From DASXKD01 sp963734725 (GTDB lineage Bacteria > Actinomycetota > Actinomycetes > Streptosporangiales > Streptosporangiaceae): 64,000 nt of DNA. The translations under genes and the position numbers were made by a program. This document shows, in pieces, positions 1-8,624 of the stretch. The notes under the pieces are model-generated. The model searched no databases and was not told where the DNA came from. It worked only from the letters and a program-made list of their open reading frames with translations. Every line of letters starts with the position of its first letter. Positions within the stretch are counted from its first letter, which is position 1. The stretch covers positions 186,001-250,000 of the forward strand of contig CAVTIX010000021.1 in assembly GCA_963734725.1 (NCBI GenBank), read 5' to 3'.

Positions 1-336
1 CGCCCGGTCCCCGCCCGCCGACAGCGCCACGGTCATCCCGGTCGGCGCGGCAGGACGCACCGCCACGGGCGCGGTGTCAACGCCCTCGGCGGCCAGTTGC
101 CCGAGCATGAACCGCCCGGCCGGGTCGTCGCCGACCGCCGCGGCCAGCGCCACACGCAGTCCCAGCCGCGCCGCGGCCACCGCGGTGATCGAGGCGGAGC
201 CGCCGATCTCCAGCGAGATCCCGTCCACCAGCTTCTCCTGCTGGGCGAAGGCGGGCGTGACATCGCCGCCGACGACCATCACGTCCGGGTTGCAGTCGCC
301 GATGACGAGCAGGTCCAGCTGCTTACGCGGGGACAA
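1..336 (-). CDS. PfkB-family carbohydrate kinase, N-terminal part (cut by window edge)
   Basis: The minus-strand reading gives an N-terminus typical of ribokinase/PfkB sugar kinases: a first beta strand LDLLVIGDCNPDV, then GGDVTPAF, then the substrate-lid region EIGGSASITAVAAARLGL, and VGDDPAGRFMLGQL. The family phosphorylates sugars or nucleosides in the cytosol; the substrate cannot be read from this fragment. A TTG at 336 is the only reasonable start just before the conserved strand, and it overlaps the end of the upstream DeoR-type regulator by about 14 bases, so the two are probably co-transcribed. A DeoR-type regulator with a sugar kinase suggests a sugar catabolism operon continuing beyond position 1. 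The ATP-binding C-terminal half is outside the window. The start codon is uncertain. Confidence 0.8.
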   Translation of the reverse strand, partial: MSPRKQLDLLVIGDCNPDVMVVGGDVTPAFAQQEKLVDGISLEIGGSASITAVAAARLGLRVALAAAVGDDPAGRFMLGQLAAEGVDTAPVAVRPAAPTGMTVALSAGGDRA

Positions 337-1108
337 CCTTGACCCCCGCATCGGTGAGGTTGGCGGCGTCGGCCGGCGCGATGCCGGTGTCGGTGACCAG
401 GATGTCCACCTCGGCGGCGGTGCAGATCCTGGCGAACGCGCGCCGGCCCACCTTGGAGCTGTCCGCGGCCACCACGACCTGGCCCGCCCGCTCGGCCATG
501 AGCCGGTTGATGCTCGCCTCCCCCTCGTGATGCGCGGTGGCCCCGGCCGCCGCGTCGATCCCGTCCACCCCGAGAAACGCGATGTCCAGGATGACCTGGT
601 CCAGGATGCCGGTGGCCAGCGGGCCGGTCAGCTCGTAGGACTGCGGCCGGGCCACCCCGCCGGTTACCACGATCTTGATGTGCTGGCGGACGGCCAGTTC
701 GGTCGCGATGTTCAGCGCGTTGGTGACGACGGTGACCGCGGGTGAGGCGGCGCCGGAATTCAGGTCGGCGCGGACCGCGAGCGCCTGGGCGACCTCGGTG
801 GTGGTGGTGCCCCCGTTGAGCCCGACGATCTGGCCGGGCAGCACCAGGCCGGCTGCCACCGCGGCGATGCGCTGCTTCTCCGTGGGATGCCGCTCGGTCT
901 TGTAGCGCAGCGGCAGGTCGTATGTGACTCCCTTAGCCAGCGCCCCGCCACGGATACGGGTGAGCATCTGCTGCCGGGCAAGCTGGTCGAAGTCCCGCCG
1001 CACCGTGGCCGCCGACACTCCGAGCACCTGCGCTGCGCGTTCCACCTGCAACTGGCCATCGGCCGCCAGCAGTTCCAGCAGCTCGTTCCAGCGGCGATAG
1101 CGGCTCAT
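323..1108 (-). CDS. DeoR/GlpR-family transcriptional regulator
   Basis: A 261-residue protein of normal DeoR family length. Residues about 5-55 form the winged helix-turn-helix (LQVERAAQVLGVSAATVRRD). The rest is the DeoRC sensor domain, fold-related to sugar-phosphate isomerases, with the effector-loop motif GLNGGTTTTEV near residue 90, VTNALNIATEL, and FLGVDGID. Family members usually repress sugar operons and are released by a phosphorylated sugar. Here the gene precedes and overlaps a PfkB kinase on the same strand, so it probably controls that operon and itself. The ATG at 1108 follows a G-rich stretch that could serve as a weak ribosome binding site. The substrate is not deducible. Confidence 0.9.
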   Translation of the reverse strand: MSRYRRWNELLELLAADGQLQVERAAQVLGVSAATVRRDFDQLARQQMLTRIRGGALAKGVTYDLPLRYKTERHPTEKQRIAAVAAGLVLPGQIVGLNGGTTTTEVAQALAVRADLNSGAASPAVTVVTNALNIATELAVRQHIKIVVTGGVARPQSYELTGPLATGILDQVILDIAFLGVDGIDAAAGATAHHEGEASINRLMAERAGQVVVAADSSKVGRRAFARICTAAEVDILVTDTGIAPADAANLTDAGVKVVPA

Positions 1109-1157
1109 CTAGACCCCCGCTCCCGGACCTTCGACAAGATCTTACCGCCCCCTTATT

Positions 1158-1193
1158 GATCATTCCTGTTCAATATCAAGCAATACCGATCAT
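1158..1193. promoter_or_regulatory. Possible operator repeats upstream of the DeoR-type gene
   Basis: This AT-richer patch holds GATCAT at 1158-1163 and again at 1188-1193, three helical turns apart, with TTCAATATCAA between them. It lies about 50 bases upstream of the DeoR-type start, where an autoregulatory operator would be expected. The repeat is only six bases, so this is weak positional inference. Confidence 0.25.
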
Positions 1194-1295
1194 CATTGCG
1201 CCCACCTTGGAGGCCGGTGCCCACGCTCCAGTGGATATTTGGCCCTCGCGATGCGCACTCTTGCTCGAAGCTGCACGAAATGCGACACTGCCGAG

Positions 1296-3032
1296 GTGGC
1301 CAAAGTCGCGTTCATCGGCGCGTCCGCGCTCGCCGTGACCCTGTTGAGCGCCGGGCCGCCCGCCGGGGCCGGGACCACGCCGGCCCGCGCCGGGGCCGAC
1401 GCCAGCCCGGGCCAGCGCTGTCCGGCTGCCGCCGCCACGGCACCAGGGCACCCTGCGGGTGACCGGCGCGCTGCGCGACGGCGGCACGGTCCGGGCGGCC
1501 GGGCTGTCCTGGCACCCGGGCGCGCTGCCGCCGGGCGACCGGCTGCTCAGTTTCGAGGTCGGCTACTACTGGTCGGCCTGCACCGCCGCGGGCCAGTGCC
1601 GGCCGGCCGCGGACACCACGGCGACCCCGTTCGCGGCCCGGCGCTACGTGGCCGGCCACGCCGATACCGGCCGGTTCTTGAAGCTCACCGAGACTGCCAC
1701 CGAGGTGGTGGAGACAAGCCCGGCGACGTTCTCGTTTAGCGTGAAAAGAGCGTCGGTCAGCCGGATGACCAGCGGAAAGGTCCGCGCCTACGCGGCCGGG
1801 CGCCCGCCGTCGAGCGAATTCGTGAACGGCACGCCGGAGCGGCGCACCGCGTCGGCGGAGGAGTATTTCAGCCTGGCCGCGCCGCACTACCACGCCGCCG
1901 ACGGGCCGGTCACCCAGCGGTACCGGGTGGACCGGCGGCCCTGGCGGCCGCTGCCCGCCAGCCGGGTGCTCTACACCGGCGCGCTGCGCACCGGCCTGCA
2001 CCGGGTCGCGGTGCGCACGGCGGATGCGGCCGGCGCGACGACCGCGCGGTTCACCTGGCGCGTGACGCCCCTGCCCGCGCCGCTGCCCTGCCGGGCGACG
2101 GCGCCGCGGCGCTGCTGGTACCCGCCGCACCTCGATTCCCGTGGCCACCCGATGCGCTGGGACTGGCAGATCGGCCGGGTGGCCCCGCTGCAGCGGACCG
2201 GCCCGCACGCGGTGGACATCTACGACATCGACGGGTTCCTGACCACTCCCGCGCAGGTGCGCGCGATCCACACCCGGTGGCAGGCCGCCACGCTGCCGCA
2301 CCCCAGGGCGGTCTGTTACCTGGACCTGGCCTGGGAGGACTACCGCCCGGACGGAAGCCCGGGCCAGTACTTCCCCGCCGCCACGCTGGGCAACGTGTAC
2401 TTCGGGTTCCCGCAGGAACGGTGGCTGGACTTCCGCCAGCTCGACGCGCTCAAGCCGATGCTGAACGAGCGGATCCGGATGTGCGCGGCCAAGGGGTTCG
2501 ACGCGGTCGAGCTGGACGACATCGACAGCTTCGACCCGCCGTCCACGACCGGGTTCCACCTCACGCCCGGTGACGCGCAGAACTTCCTCGCCTACGCGTT
2601 CAACGAGATCCACCGCTACGGGATGACCGGCCTGTGGAAGAACTCGCCGCTGCTGTCCTGGTGGGGGCGCCGCTACGCGGACGGCGCGGTGGTCGAGGAG
2701 TGCTACCCGCATCACGAGGAGTGCTTCGCCGGCGCGTTGCGCGGCAGCAGCCAGTACGGGATCACCTGCACCGGGCTGGCCGGGCGGACCCCGTGCGGCT
2801 GGAACGACTTCACCACAGACACCACCAGGGCGCAGCCGAACGGGAAGTGGGTCGGCGAGGCCGAGTATGGCGCGGACCACTACGTCTGCAACCCGGGGCA
2901 GCCGTGCCAGGGCAAACGGCGTTTTGCCACGTTCTGCCGGCTCGTCTGAGGGCGCCCGGCGGGTTCAGCGCGGTCAAGTTCGACGTGAACCTGAACGGCA
3001 AGGTCTTCTATCCCTGCCCCCGTGGCGCCTGA
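1296..3032 (+). pseudogene. Secreted GH114-type glycosidase, broken by two frameshifts
   Basis: The body (frame from the GTG at 1459 to the stop at 2949) resembles glycoside hydrolase family 114, endo-alpha-1,4-polygalactosaminidase-like TIM barrels: CYLDLAWEDYRPDGSPGQYF, then the acidic motif FDAVELDDIDSF, then FHLTPGDAQNFL and WKNSPLL. The frame has no secretion signal. A plausible one (AKVAFIGASALAVTLLSAG) sits in another frame from a GTG at 1296, and must join the body by a one-base shift between about 1400 and 1458. At the other end the frame stops at 2949, but the next frame continues with GFSAVKFDVNLNGKVFYPC to a TGA at 3032, so a second shift near 2940-2950 is implied. Either the gene is decayed or the assembly has two indels. 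The N-terminal half (residues 1-200 of the open frame) looks like a separate accessory domain. Confidence 0.7.
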
Positions 3033-3050
3033 GCCGCGCTGGAGCATCAA

Positions 3051-3091
3051 ATGCTACCATAACCCACCCGATTGGTGCGTTTTGGTATCAT
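3051..3091. promoter_or_regulatory. Palindromic operator of the toxin-antitoxin operon
   Basis: ATGCTACCATAA at 3051-3062 and TTTTGGTATCAT at 3080-3091 form an inverted repeat matching at 10 of 12 positions around a 17-base spacer. It ends seven bases before the antitoxin ATG, with an AAGG ribosome binding site at 3093-3096. Autorepression through such a site is standard for type II toxin-antitoxin operons. The repeat is seen directly; its function is inferred. Confidence 0.6.
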
Positions 3092-3097
3092 GAAGGT

Positions 3098-3355
3098 ATG
3101 GCTATGACATTGCGGCTTGACCCTCAGCTCGAGGTGGAGCTTCGCCTTGCTGCAGAGGAGGACCGTCGCAGCGTCCAGCAGACTGTCGTGCTCGCCGTCG
3201 AGACCTTTCTGGCGCTGCGGGAAACGGCTGAGGTGAGGGCGGATCCTGAGGCACTCCGCGCCCTAGCCGAGGCCCGGCAAGCGGTGCAGGACGGCGATGT
3301 GGTGTACGGCACCGACGCCGTTCGTGCGCTGCTGCGTGATCGCCGGGCGTCGTGA
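3098..3355 (+). CDS. RelB-like antitoxin (type II toxin-antitoxin)
   Basis: An 85-residue acidic protein. Its N-terminus MAMTLRLDPQLEVELRLAAE looks like a ribbon-helix-helix DNA-binding arm, followed by a charged helical C-terminus that would wrap the toxin. Such antitoxins neutralise the partner toxin and repress their own operon. The ATG at 3098 was chosen because it directly follows the ribosome binding site and operator; longer upstream readings run into the preceding gene. It overlaps the toxin start by four bases (GTGA), implying translational coupling. The family assignment rests on size, the N-terminal pattern and the partner. Confidence 0.75.
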   Translation: MAMTLRLDPQLEVELRLAAEEDRRSVQQTVVLAVETFLALRETAEVRADPEALRALAEARQAVQDGDVVYGTDAVRALLRDRRAS

Positions 3356-3630
3356 CCGAAAGGTACGAACTGGGCACCGCACCCCCGGCGCGCCGCGCCT
3401 TGGCCGGGCTGGTGCCCGCCGAGACCGCTGAGGCGGCCGCCGAGTTCATCACCGGGCCTCTCTTAGACGATCCGCGCCGGGTCGGCAAGCCTCTGGGCGC
3501 CGAACTGGCCGGCATCTACAGCGCCCGCCTCGGACGGGAATGGCGGGTGCTGTATGAGATCGATGAAGGCAAGCAGCTAGTGGTCGTGCTCGATATCCGG
3601 CGCCGTTCCATCGCCTACCGGCGACGTTAA
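3352..3630 (+). CDS. RelE/ParE-superfamily toxin
   Basis: A 92-residue basic protein with the RelE-type core: ARRALAGLVPAETAEAAAEF, then KPLGAELAGIYSARLGREWRVLYEID, then VVVLDIRRRSIAYRRR. The conserved GxYSARxGxxRVxY stretch and the C-terminal basic strand match RelE toxins, which cut mRNA at the ribosome; ParE relatives act on gyrase instead, and the sequence alone does not separate them with certainty. The GTG start overlaps the antitoxin stop. With its antitoxin and operator the module appears complete. Confidence 0.85.
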   Translation: MTERYELGTAPPARRALAGLVPAETAEAAAEFITGPLLDDPRRVGKPLGAELAGIYSARLGREWRVLYEIDEGKQLVVVLDIRRRSIAYRRR

Positions 3631-3705
3631 CGCGACACGATCTGTTGAACACCAGGCTCGCATTCACGAGGGAGGGGCTGAGCTTCGTCGGGTAGACATG
3701 GCAGC

Positions 3706-4587
3706 GTGGCGAGCGAGGTGGCGCGGTACTGGCGGCACGCCGGGGTGCCCGGGGTTGACCTGCTGCGCGCCAGGTTCGTGACGCACCGGTACAACAGGCA
3801 CGCGCACGAGACCTTCACCTTCGCCCTGATCGAGGCCGGGATCGAGGAGTTCACCTACGGCAGCAGCCTGCTCCGGGCCGGCCCCGGCGGTGTCGCCATG
3901 CTGAACCCGGACATGGTGCACACCGGCCACGCCGGCACGGCAACCGGCTGGGCCTACCGGGTGCTCTACCCGGACCCGGGGCTGGTCGCCGAGATCGCCG
4001 CCGACCTGGGCTGGCGGCGCGGCACGCCGTCCTTCCCGGAGACCGTGGTCTACGACCCGCGCAGCGCCCGGCTGCTCCGCGCGGCGCACGTGGCGGCCGA
4101 GCACGGCGACCGGCTGGCGTCCGCCAGCCTGCTGCGCGCCGCGCTCGGCGGGCTGCTCCGCGCCCATGCCCGCCCCGGCGACCGGGCCGGGATGCCGCGG
4201 AACCCGGGCAGGTCCCCCGCCGCGGTCCGCGCCGTATCGGAACTGCTGGCCGAGCGGCTGACCGACCCGCCCAGCCTGGATGACCTGGCGCTCGCCACCG
4301 GGCTGAGCCCGTTCGCGCTGGTCCGCGCGTTCCGCCGGGAGACGGGCCTGCCGCCGCACGCGTACGTCAACCACCTGAGGGTGCGGCTGGCCCGCCAGCT
4401 GCTCGACGGCGGCGTCGCCCCCGCCGACGTCGCCGCGACGGCCGGATTTGTCGACCAGGCGCACCTGACCCGGCACTTCAAGCGGGTCGTGGGCGTGCCG
4501 CCCCGCGCCTACCAGCGGGAACGTGGCGCACGCAAGAACGTACAAGACCCGGGCGGCGCGGCCGGCTTAGCCTCGCCAGGTGACTGA
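3706..4587 (+). CDS. AraC-family transcriptional regulator
   Basis: A 293-residue protein with an N-terminal cupin-like AraC ligand domain (HAHETFTFALIEAG, GGVAMLNPDMVHTG) and a C-terminal double helix-turn-helix from about residue 167 (SLDDLALATGLSPFALVRAF, then VAATAGFVDQAHLTRHFKRV, PPRAYQ). It starts at a GTG and overlaps the following azlC-like gene by eight bases. AraC regulators of this form are often encoded with AzlCD exporters in actinomycetes and presumably sense an amino acid or analogue to control the export pair. The ligand is not known. Confidence 0.88.
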   Translation: MASEVARYWRHAGVPGVDLLRARFVTHRYNRHAHETFTFALIEAGIEEFTYGSSLLRAGPGGVAMLNPDMVHTGHAGTATGWAYRVLYPDPGLVAEIAADLGWRRGTPSFPETVVYDPRSARLLRAAHVAAEHGDRLASASLLRAALGGLLRAHARPGDRAGMPRNPGRSPAAVRAVSELLAERLTDPPSLDDLALATGLSPFALVRAFRRETGLPPHAYVNHLRVRLARQLLDGGVAPADVAATAGFVDQAHLTRHFKRVVGVPPRAYQRERGARKNVQDPGGAAGLASPGD

Positions 4588-5278
4588 CATCGTCAACCGG
4601 CCCGCGGAGCGGACACGGGCCCGCCCGGTACGTGATGGCATGGCCCTCGGGCTCGCCGTCGGCACCTCTGGCATTGCCTTCGGCGCGGCCGCCGTCGGCT
4701 CGGGAATGAGCGTCGCTCAGGCCTGCGTTTTGAGCCTTCTTGCCTTTACCGGCGCATCGCAGTTCGCCTTGGCCGGCGCGGTCGCCACCGGCAGCGGCCT
4801 GATCGGCGGCGCGGCCAGCGCGATCCTGCTGGGCAGCAGGAACGCGCTGTACGGCCTGCGCCTGGCCGACCTGCTGCCGCGACGGGGCGCCCGCAGGCTG
4901 CTCGCCGCCCAGGGCGTCATCGACGAGACCACCGCGGTCACGCTGGCGCAGCCCGACGCCGCCGCGGCAAGGCGCGGCTTCCGCGCTACGTTCGCCACCA
5001 TCTACGTCACCTGGAACCTCACCACGCTGCTCGGCGCGCTCGGGGCCAGGCTCGGCTCGCCGCAGTCGCTCGGCATCGACGTGATCGGACCAGCCGCGTT
5101 CCTGGCGCTGATCTGGCCCCGGCTGCGGGCGGGCCGGACCGAGCGCGCGGTCGGCCTGGCCGGCGCGCTGATCGCCCTGGCCGCGACGCCGATCCTGCCG
5201 CCGGGCGTGCCGGTGATCCTGGCCGCCACGGCGGCGCTGGGCGGCGCGCTGCTCTCCCCGCTCCCGGAGGCGGTGTGA
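4580..5278 (+). CDS. azlC: AzlC-family branched-chain amino acid exporter large subunit
   Basis: A 232-residue membrane protein of normal AzlC length. Diagnostic segments are GTSGIAFGAAAVGSGMS, LSLLAFTGASQFALAGA and LLGSRNALYGLRLADLLP, with several hydrophobic helices through to the C-terminus. AzlC with its small partner AzlD exports branched-chain amino acids or analogues (azaleucine resistance in Bacillus). The GTG start lies inside the end of the AraC gene and the stop overlaps azlD by four bases, so the three genes form one operon. Confidence 0.87.
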   Translation: MTDIVNRPAERTRARPVRDGMALGLAVGTSGIAFGAAAVGSGMSVAQACVLSLLAFTGASQFALAGAVATGSGLIGGAASAILLGSRNALYGLRLADLLPRRGARRLLAAQGVIDETTAVTLAQPDAAAARRGFRATFATIYVTWNLTTLLGALGARLGSPQSLGIDVIGPAAFLALIWPRLRAGRTERAVGLAGALIALAATPILPPGVPVILAATAALGGALLSPLPEAV

Positions 5279-5592
5279 CCGCGGCCTGGGTGGCGGTGCT
5301 GGCCACGGCCGCCGGATGTTACGCGCTCAAGCTGACCGGGTTGATCGTGCCGCAGGGCGTGCTGGACAACCCGCGGGTGCGGCGGTTCGCCGAGCTGGTC
5401 CCGATCGCCCTGCTCGCCGCGCTGGTCGCGGTGCAGACGTTCGCTGCCGGGCAGTCGCTGTCCCTGGATCCGGCCCGGCTGGCGGGCCTGGGCGCGGCGG
5501 TGGCGGCGCTGCTGCTCCGGGCGCCGTTTCTCGTGGTGATCGTGGTCGCGGCCGGGACCGCCGCGGCGCTGCGCGCGCTGGGTGTCGCCTGA
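5275..5592 (+). CDS. azlD: AzlD-family small subunit of the exporter
   Basis: A 105-residue protein with about four predicted hydrophobic helices and the AzlD hallmarks GCYALKLTGLIVPQ, RRFAELVPIALLAALVAVQ, and a C-terminal ALLLRAPFLVVIVVAAGTAA. It starts at a GTG overlapping the azlC stop. AzlD is needed with AzlC for transport. The next gene, an SDR, converges from the other strand after about 26 bases, and no clear terminator is visible between them. Confidence 0.87.
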   Translation: MTAAWVAVLATAAGCYALKLTGLIVPQGVLDNPRVRRFAELVPIALLAALVAVQTFAAGQSLSLDPARLAGLGAAVAALLLRAPFLVVIVVAAGTAAALRALGVA

Positions 5593-5618
5593 CGGCCCAG
5601 CGCGGCAGCGCGGGGGGG

Positions 5619-6377
5619 CTACGGCGCCGGGCGCACGCCACCCGCGGTGAGCAGGTAAGCCTCCGCGCCCTCGCCGGGGGCCGGGCTTTCGATCAGGTCG
5701 AGTATCGCCTTGCCGACGTGGTCGGGGGTCAGCGCCGGGCCGAGGCTCTCCCGGTAGCTGGCCACGTCCACGCCCTGCCGTTCGGCGTAGGCGGCTACCG
5801 CCGCCGCGCCCAGCTCGGTGGCCGGGGTGAGCTGTGGCAGCACCGAGATGAACCTGATGCCGAGCCCGGCCCGCTGCGACTCGTCGGCGGCGTAACCGCT
5901 GATGAACCTGATGGCCGCCTTGGCCCCGGCGTAACCGCCGGACAGCGGTGAGCCGCGGAGCGCCGCGCCGCTGGAGAACGCGATGACCTTGCTGCCCGGC
6001 GCCAGCGGGCGCAGCAGCGCCTCGCGGAGCCAGTGGAATGCCTGCCGCACGTCCACATTCCAGGTGCTGCTGAAGGTCTCCCACGTCTGCCGGTGCAGCG
6101 GCCGGGACAGCGGGGCCGCCCCGGCGGCAAGCACCAGGACGCGCGGGCGGTAGGCGTCGATGAGCTTCCCGGCCACGACCGGGTCTGCCGCGTCGGCGGC
6201 CACCGGGGTGAACCCGTCGCCGATCAGCGCCCGCACCTCCGCTAGCGCGGCCCGGTCCCTGGCGACACCGACAACGTTCGCGCCGGCCCCGGCCAGCGCG
6301 GTAGCGACGCCGCGGCCGAAGCCACGGCTGGCGCCCGTGACGAGCGCCGTTGATCCTGACAGTTCTTGCGCTGACAT
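5619..6377 (-). CDS. SDR-family oxidoreductase
   Basis: A 252-residue classical short-chain dehydrogenase with an NAD(P)-binding Rossmann fold: TGASRGFGRG near residues 14-23, a VLAAGA strand in place of the usual NNAG, and the active-site pair as YAGAK near residue 150 after a serine in SSGAAL. The substrate is unknown. The arginines just after the first strand suggest NADP(H) but do not prove it. It is transcribed divergently from an ECF sigma factor gene that begins 185 bases away, and may be its target by analogy with similar pairs. The C-terminus ends in VRPAP with no extra domain. Confidence 0.87.
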   Translation of the reverse strand: MSAQELSGSTALVTGASRGFGRGVATALAGAGANVVGVARDRAALAEVRALIGDGFTPVAADAADPVVAGKLIDAYRPRVLVLAAGAAPLSRPLHRQTWETFSSTWNVDVRQAFHWLREALLRPLAPGSKVIAFSSGAALRGSPLSGGYAGAKAAIRFISGYAADESQRAGLGIRFISVLPQLTPATELGAAAVAAYAERQGVDVASYRESLGPALTPDHVGKAILDLIESPAPGEGAEAYLLTAGGVRPAP

Positions 6378-6562
6378 CCGGAACTCCTTGATCCTTGGGC
6401 TGAGCGGGTTTCTCCCCGTGCCAGTTCTGATCCGGGCGGCCGCCGGAACTCACCGGCCGCCACCGGACCGCACGGACTGGTGCGATGACGGCTGCCTGCG
6501 GCCGATGACTTCCGCCGCGCCCGCGGATCTATATCGGTGAGCCAGCCGAAGGAGGAACGGCG

Positions 6563-7546
6563 ATGCTGGGCAGCGACGACTTCGCGCGGCTGACCGAGCC
6601 GTTCCGCCCGGAGCTGCTGGCGCACTGCTACCGGATGCTCGGCTCGATCTACGACGCCGAGGACCAGGTGCAGGAAACACTGGTCCGGGCCTGGCGGTCC
6701 TACAGCGACTTCCAGGGCCGGTCGTCGCTGCGGACCTGGCTGTACCGGATCGCGACCAACGCCTGCCTGCGGGCGATCGAGAACCGCGCCCGGCGGCCGC
6801 TGCCCTCCGGCTTGAGCGGGCCTGGCGAGGATCCGGACGGGCCGCTGGCCCCGGTCCTGCCGGAAGTGCGGTGGCTGCAGCCGCTGCCGGACGCGCTGGT
6901 GCGCCCGGGCCCGGCCGATCCGGCCACGGTCGCGGTGTCCCGGGAGAGCGTGCGGCTGGCTCTCATCGCCGCCCTGCAGTACCTGCCCGGCCGGCAGCGC
7001 GCGGTGCTGATCCTGCGCGACGTGCTGGGCTGGCACGCGGCCGAGGTCGCCGGGCTGCTCGGGATCACACCGGCCGCGGTGAACAGCCTGTTGCAGCGGG
7101 CCCGGACGCGGCTCCGGCAGGCAGCGCCGGACACCGAGCAGGTCCGTGAGCCCGGCGAGGCCAGCGAGCGCGCGCTGCTGGACGCCTACGCCGAGGCCTT
7201 CGCCAGCGCCGACGTCGGCGCCCTCACCAAGCTGCTGCGGGACGACGCCGTGCTGGAGATGCCACCGCAGCCGACCTGGTTCGCCGGGCGGGAGCAGGTA
7301 AGCCGGTTCCTGGCCTCCCGGGTCCTGGTCGAGCCCGGCCGGTTCGCGATGCTGCCCATTGCTGCCAACGGCCAGCCCGCGTTCGCGGCCTACCTGCGCG
7401 GCGACGACGGGGTGCACCGGGCGCACGCGATCCAGGTGCTGGCCTCCGACGGCGCGTGCATCACCCGGATCGCGTCGTTCAACGACGCCGGCCTGTTCCC
7501 CATCTTCGCCCTGCCCGGCGCCCTGGCCGCAACCGCGGGCAGCTAG
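6563..7546 (+). CDS. ECF sigma factor with SnoaL-like C-terminal domain (SigX5-type)
   Basis: A 327-residue protein. Region 2 is at about residues 10-75 (ELLAHCYRMLGSIYDAEDQVQETL, in parts) and region 4 at about 130-190 (YLPGRQRAVLILRDVLGW, ITPAAVNSLLQRARTRLR). After residue 205 follows a SnoaL/NTF2-like domain (LLDAYAEAFASADVGALTKL, PPQPTWFAGREQVSRFL). This architecture is known for ECF subgroups in which the fused domain replaces an anti-sigma factor in controlling activity. A strong ribosome binding site (AAGGAGG) precedes the ATG. The divergent SDR gene is a plausible target. The length fits the TIGR02960 SigX5 group; the precise ECF group is an inference. Confidence 0.87.
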   Translation: MLGSDDFARLTEPFRPELLAHCYRMLGSIYDAEDQVQETLVRAWRSYSDFQGRSSLRTWLYRIATNACLRAIENRARRPLPSGLSGPGEDPDGPLAPVLPEVRWLQPLPDALVRPGPADPATVAVSRESVRLALIAALQYLPGRQRAVLILRDVLGWHAAEVAGLLGITPAAVNSLLQRARTRLRQAAPDTEQVREPGEASERALLDAYAEAFASADVGALTKLLRDDAVLEMPPQPTWFAGREQVSRFLASRVLVEPGRFAMLPIAANGQPAFAAYLRGDDGVHRAHAIQVLASDGACITRIASFNDAGLFPIFALPGALAATAGS

Positions 7547-7549
7547 CCA

Positions 7550-7725
7550 GGTCCGCCGCAAGCCCCCGCTCCCGGGAGATCGTCGATCCCCAGTCGCCGC
7601 CCTGGGCGCCGTAGCGCTCGTAGCCAAGCCGGCGCATCGGCTCATCCCAGGCGCGGGCGATGCGCTGGATGTTCCACCCTGGTCCCGGGTGGGGCCGGAG
7701 AACCCGAAGCCGGGCGCCTTGGCGC
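7550..7725 (-). pseudogene. Epoxide hydrolase remnant
   Basis: Minus-strand translation gives APGFGFSGPTRDQG, then after a one-base shift WNIQRIARAWDEPMRRLGYE and RYGAQGGDWGS. These match the oxyanion-hole strand (PGxGFSGPT) and nucleophile elbow (GGDWG) of alpha/beta-hydrolase epoxide hydrolases. Only about 60 codons survive: the cap, the acid and histidine residues and both termini are missing, and the fragment lies between the sigma gene stop and the next methyltransferase. It is a decayed gene fragment and not a functional enzyme. Confidence 0.7.
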
Positions 7726-7792
7726 GAGCATGCGCCGGCAGCCGGGCAAAACCCGGGTGCGGTGCGAGCCTGCGCCGCGGTACGGTCCGGCG

Positions 7793-8590
7793 ATGGACGC
7801 TGCGGACGGCTACTTCGGGGAACCTGTCGCGGCGACCTACGACGAGGAGTCCGCGGAGATGTTCGCCCCGGCCGCGGTGGACCCGGTTGTCAACCTGCTG
7901 GCCGGGCTCGCGGATGGCGGCCGGGCGCTGGAACTGGGCATCGGGACCGGGCGCATCGCACTGCCGCTGGCGCGCCGCGGCGTGCCGGTGAGTGGCATCG
8001 ACCTGTCCCAGGCCATGGTTGCCCGGCTGCGCGCCAAGCCGGGCGGCGCACAGATCGACGTGACGATCGGCGACTTCGCGACCGCGCGGGCCGAGGGGAC
8101 GTTCACGCTCGCGTACCTGGTCTTCAACACGATCATGAACCTGACCACGCAGGAAACGCAGGTGGCCTGCTTCCGTAACGTCGCCGCCCACCTGGCGCCG
8201 GGCGGCTGCTTCGTCATCGAAGTTCACGTTCCGCAGCTGCGCAGGCTCCCGCCCGGGCAGAACGTCGTGCCGTACCACGTCGGCCAGACCCGCTGGGCGT
8301 TCGACGTCTACGACACGGCCACGCAGGCGATGAGCTCGAACTACATCGAGGTCGAGGGTGGCCGCGGCGAGTACACCTCCTTCCCGTTCCGGTATGTGTG
8401 GCCGGCCGAGCTTGACCTGATGGCGCAGTTGGCCGGCCTGCGGCTGCGGGAGCGCTGGGGCGGGTGGCGGCGGGAGCCGTTCACCAGCGAGAGCGAGCAG
8501 CACGTGTCGGTCTGGGAGAAGCCCGCAGGCCAGCCGGGCGCTCCTGCCCGGCAGCTACGATGGCCGCGCGCGGGTGCGTCGCCGGCCTGA
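7793..8590 (+). CDS. Class I SAM-dependent methyltransferase
   Basis: A protein of about 265 residues with the SAM-binding motif I ALELGIGTGRIALPLARRG, motif II GVPVSGIDLSQAMVARL, and a post-motif acidic IGDFATARAEGTFTLAYLVF. It resembles small-molecule methyltransferases of the Methyltransf_25 group; the acceptor is unknown. The ATG at 7793 was preferred over a longer reading from 7730 because the extra 21 residues are unlike the family and overlap the epoxide hydrolase remnant. The C-terminus beyond SVWEKP is low-complexity and may be dispensable. Confidence 0.82.
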   Translation: MDAADGYFGEPVAATYDEESAEMFAPAAVDPVVNLLAGLADGGRALELGIGTGRIALPLARRGVPVSGIDLSQAMVARLRAKPGGAQIDVTIGDFATARAEGTFTLAYLVFNTIMNLTTQETQVACFRNVAAHLAPGGCFVIEVHVPQLRRLPPGQNVVPYHVGQTRWAFDVYDTATQAMSSNYIEVEGGRGEYTSFPFRYVWPAELDLMAQLAGLRLRERWGGWRREPFTSESEQHVSVWEKPAGQPGAPARQLRWPRAGASPA

Positions 8591-8624
8591 CCGGCGGGCC
8601 CGCCGGGACGGGCCGCGGAGTAGG

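Noticed and set aside
6242..8503. Very long minus-strand open frame opposite the sigma and methyltransferase genes
   Set aside because: Arginine/glycine/proline-rich shadow of real plus-strand genes; only the epoxide hydrolase piece inside it has family motifs.
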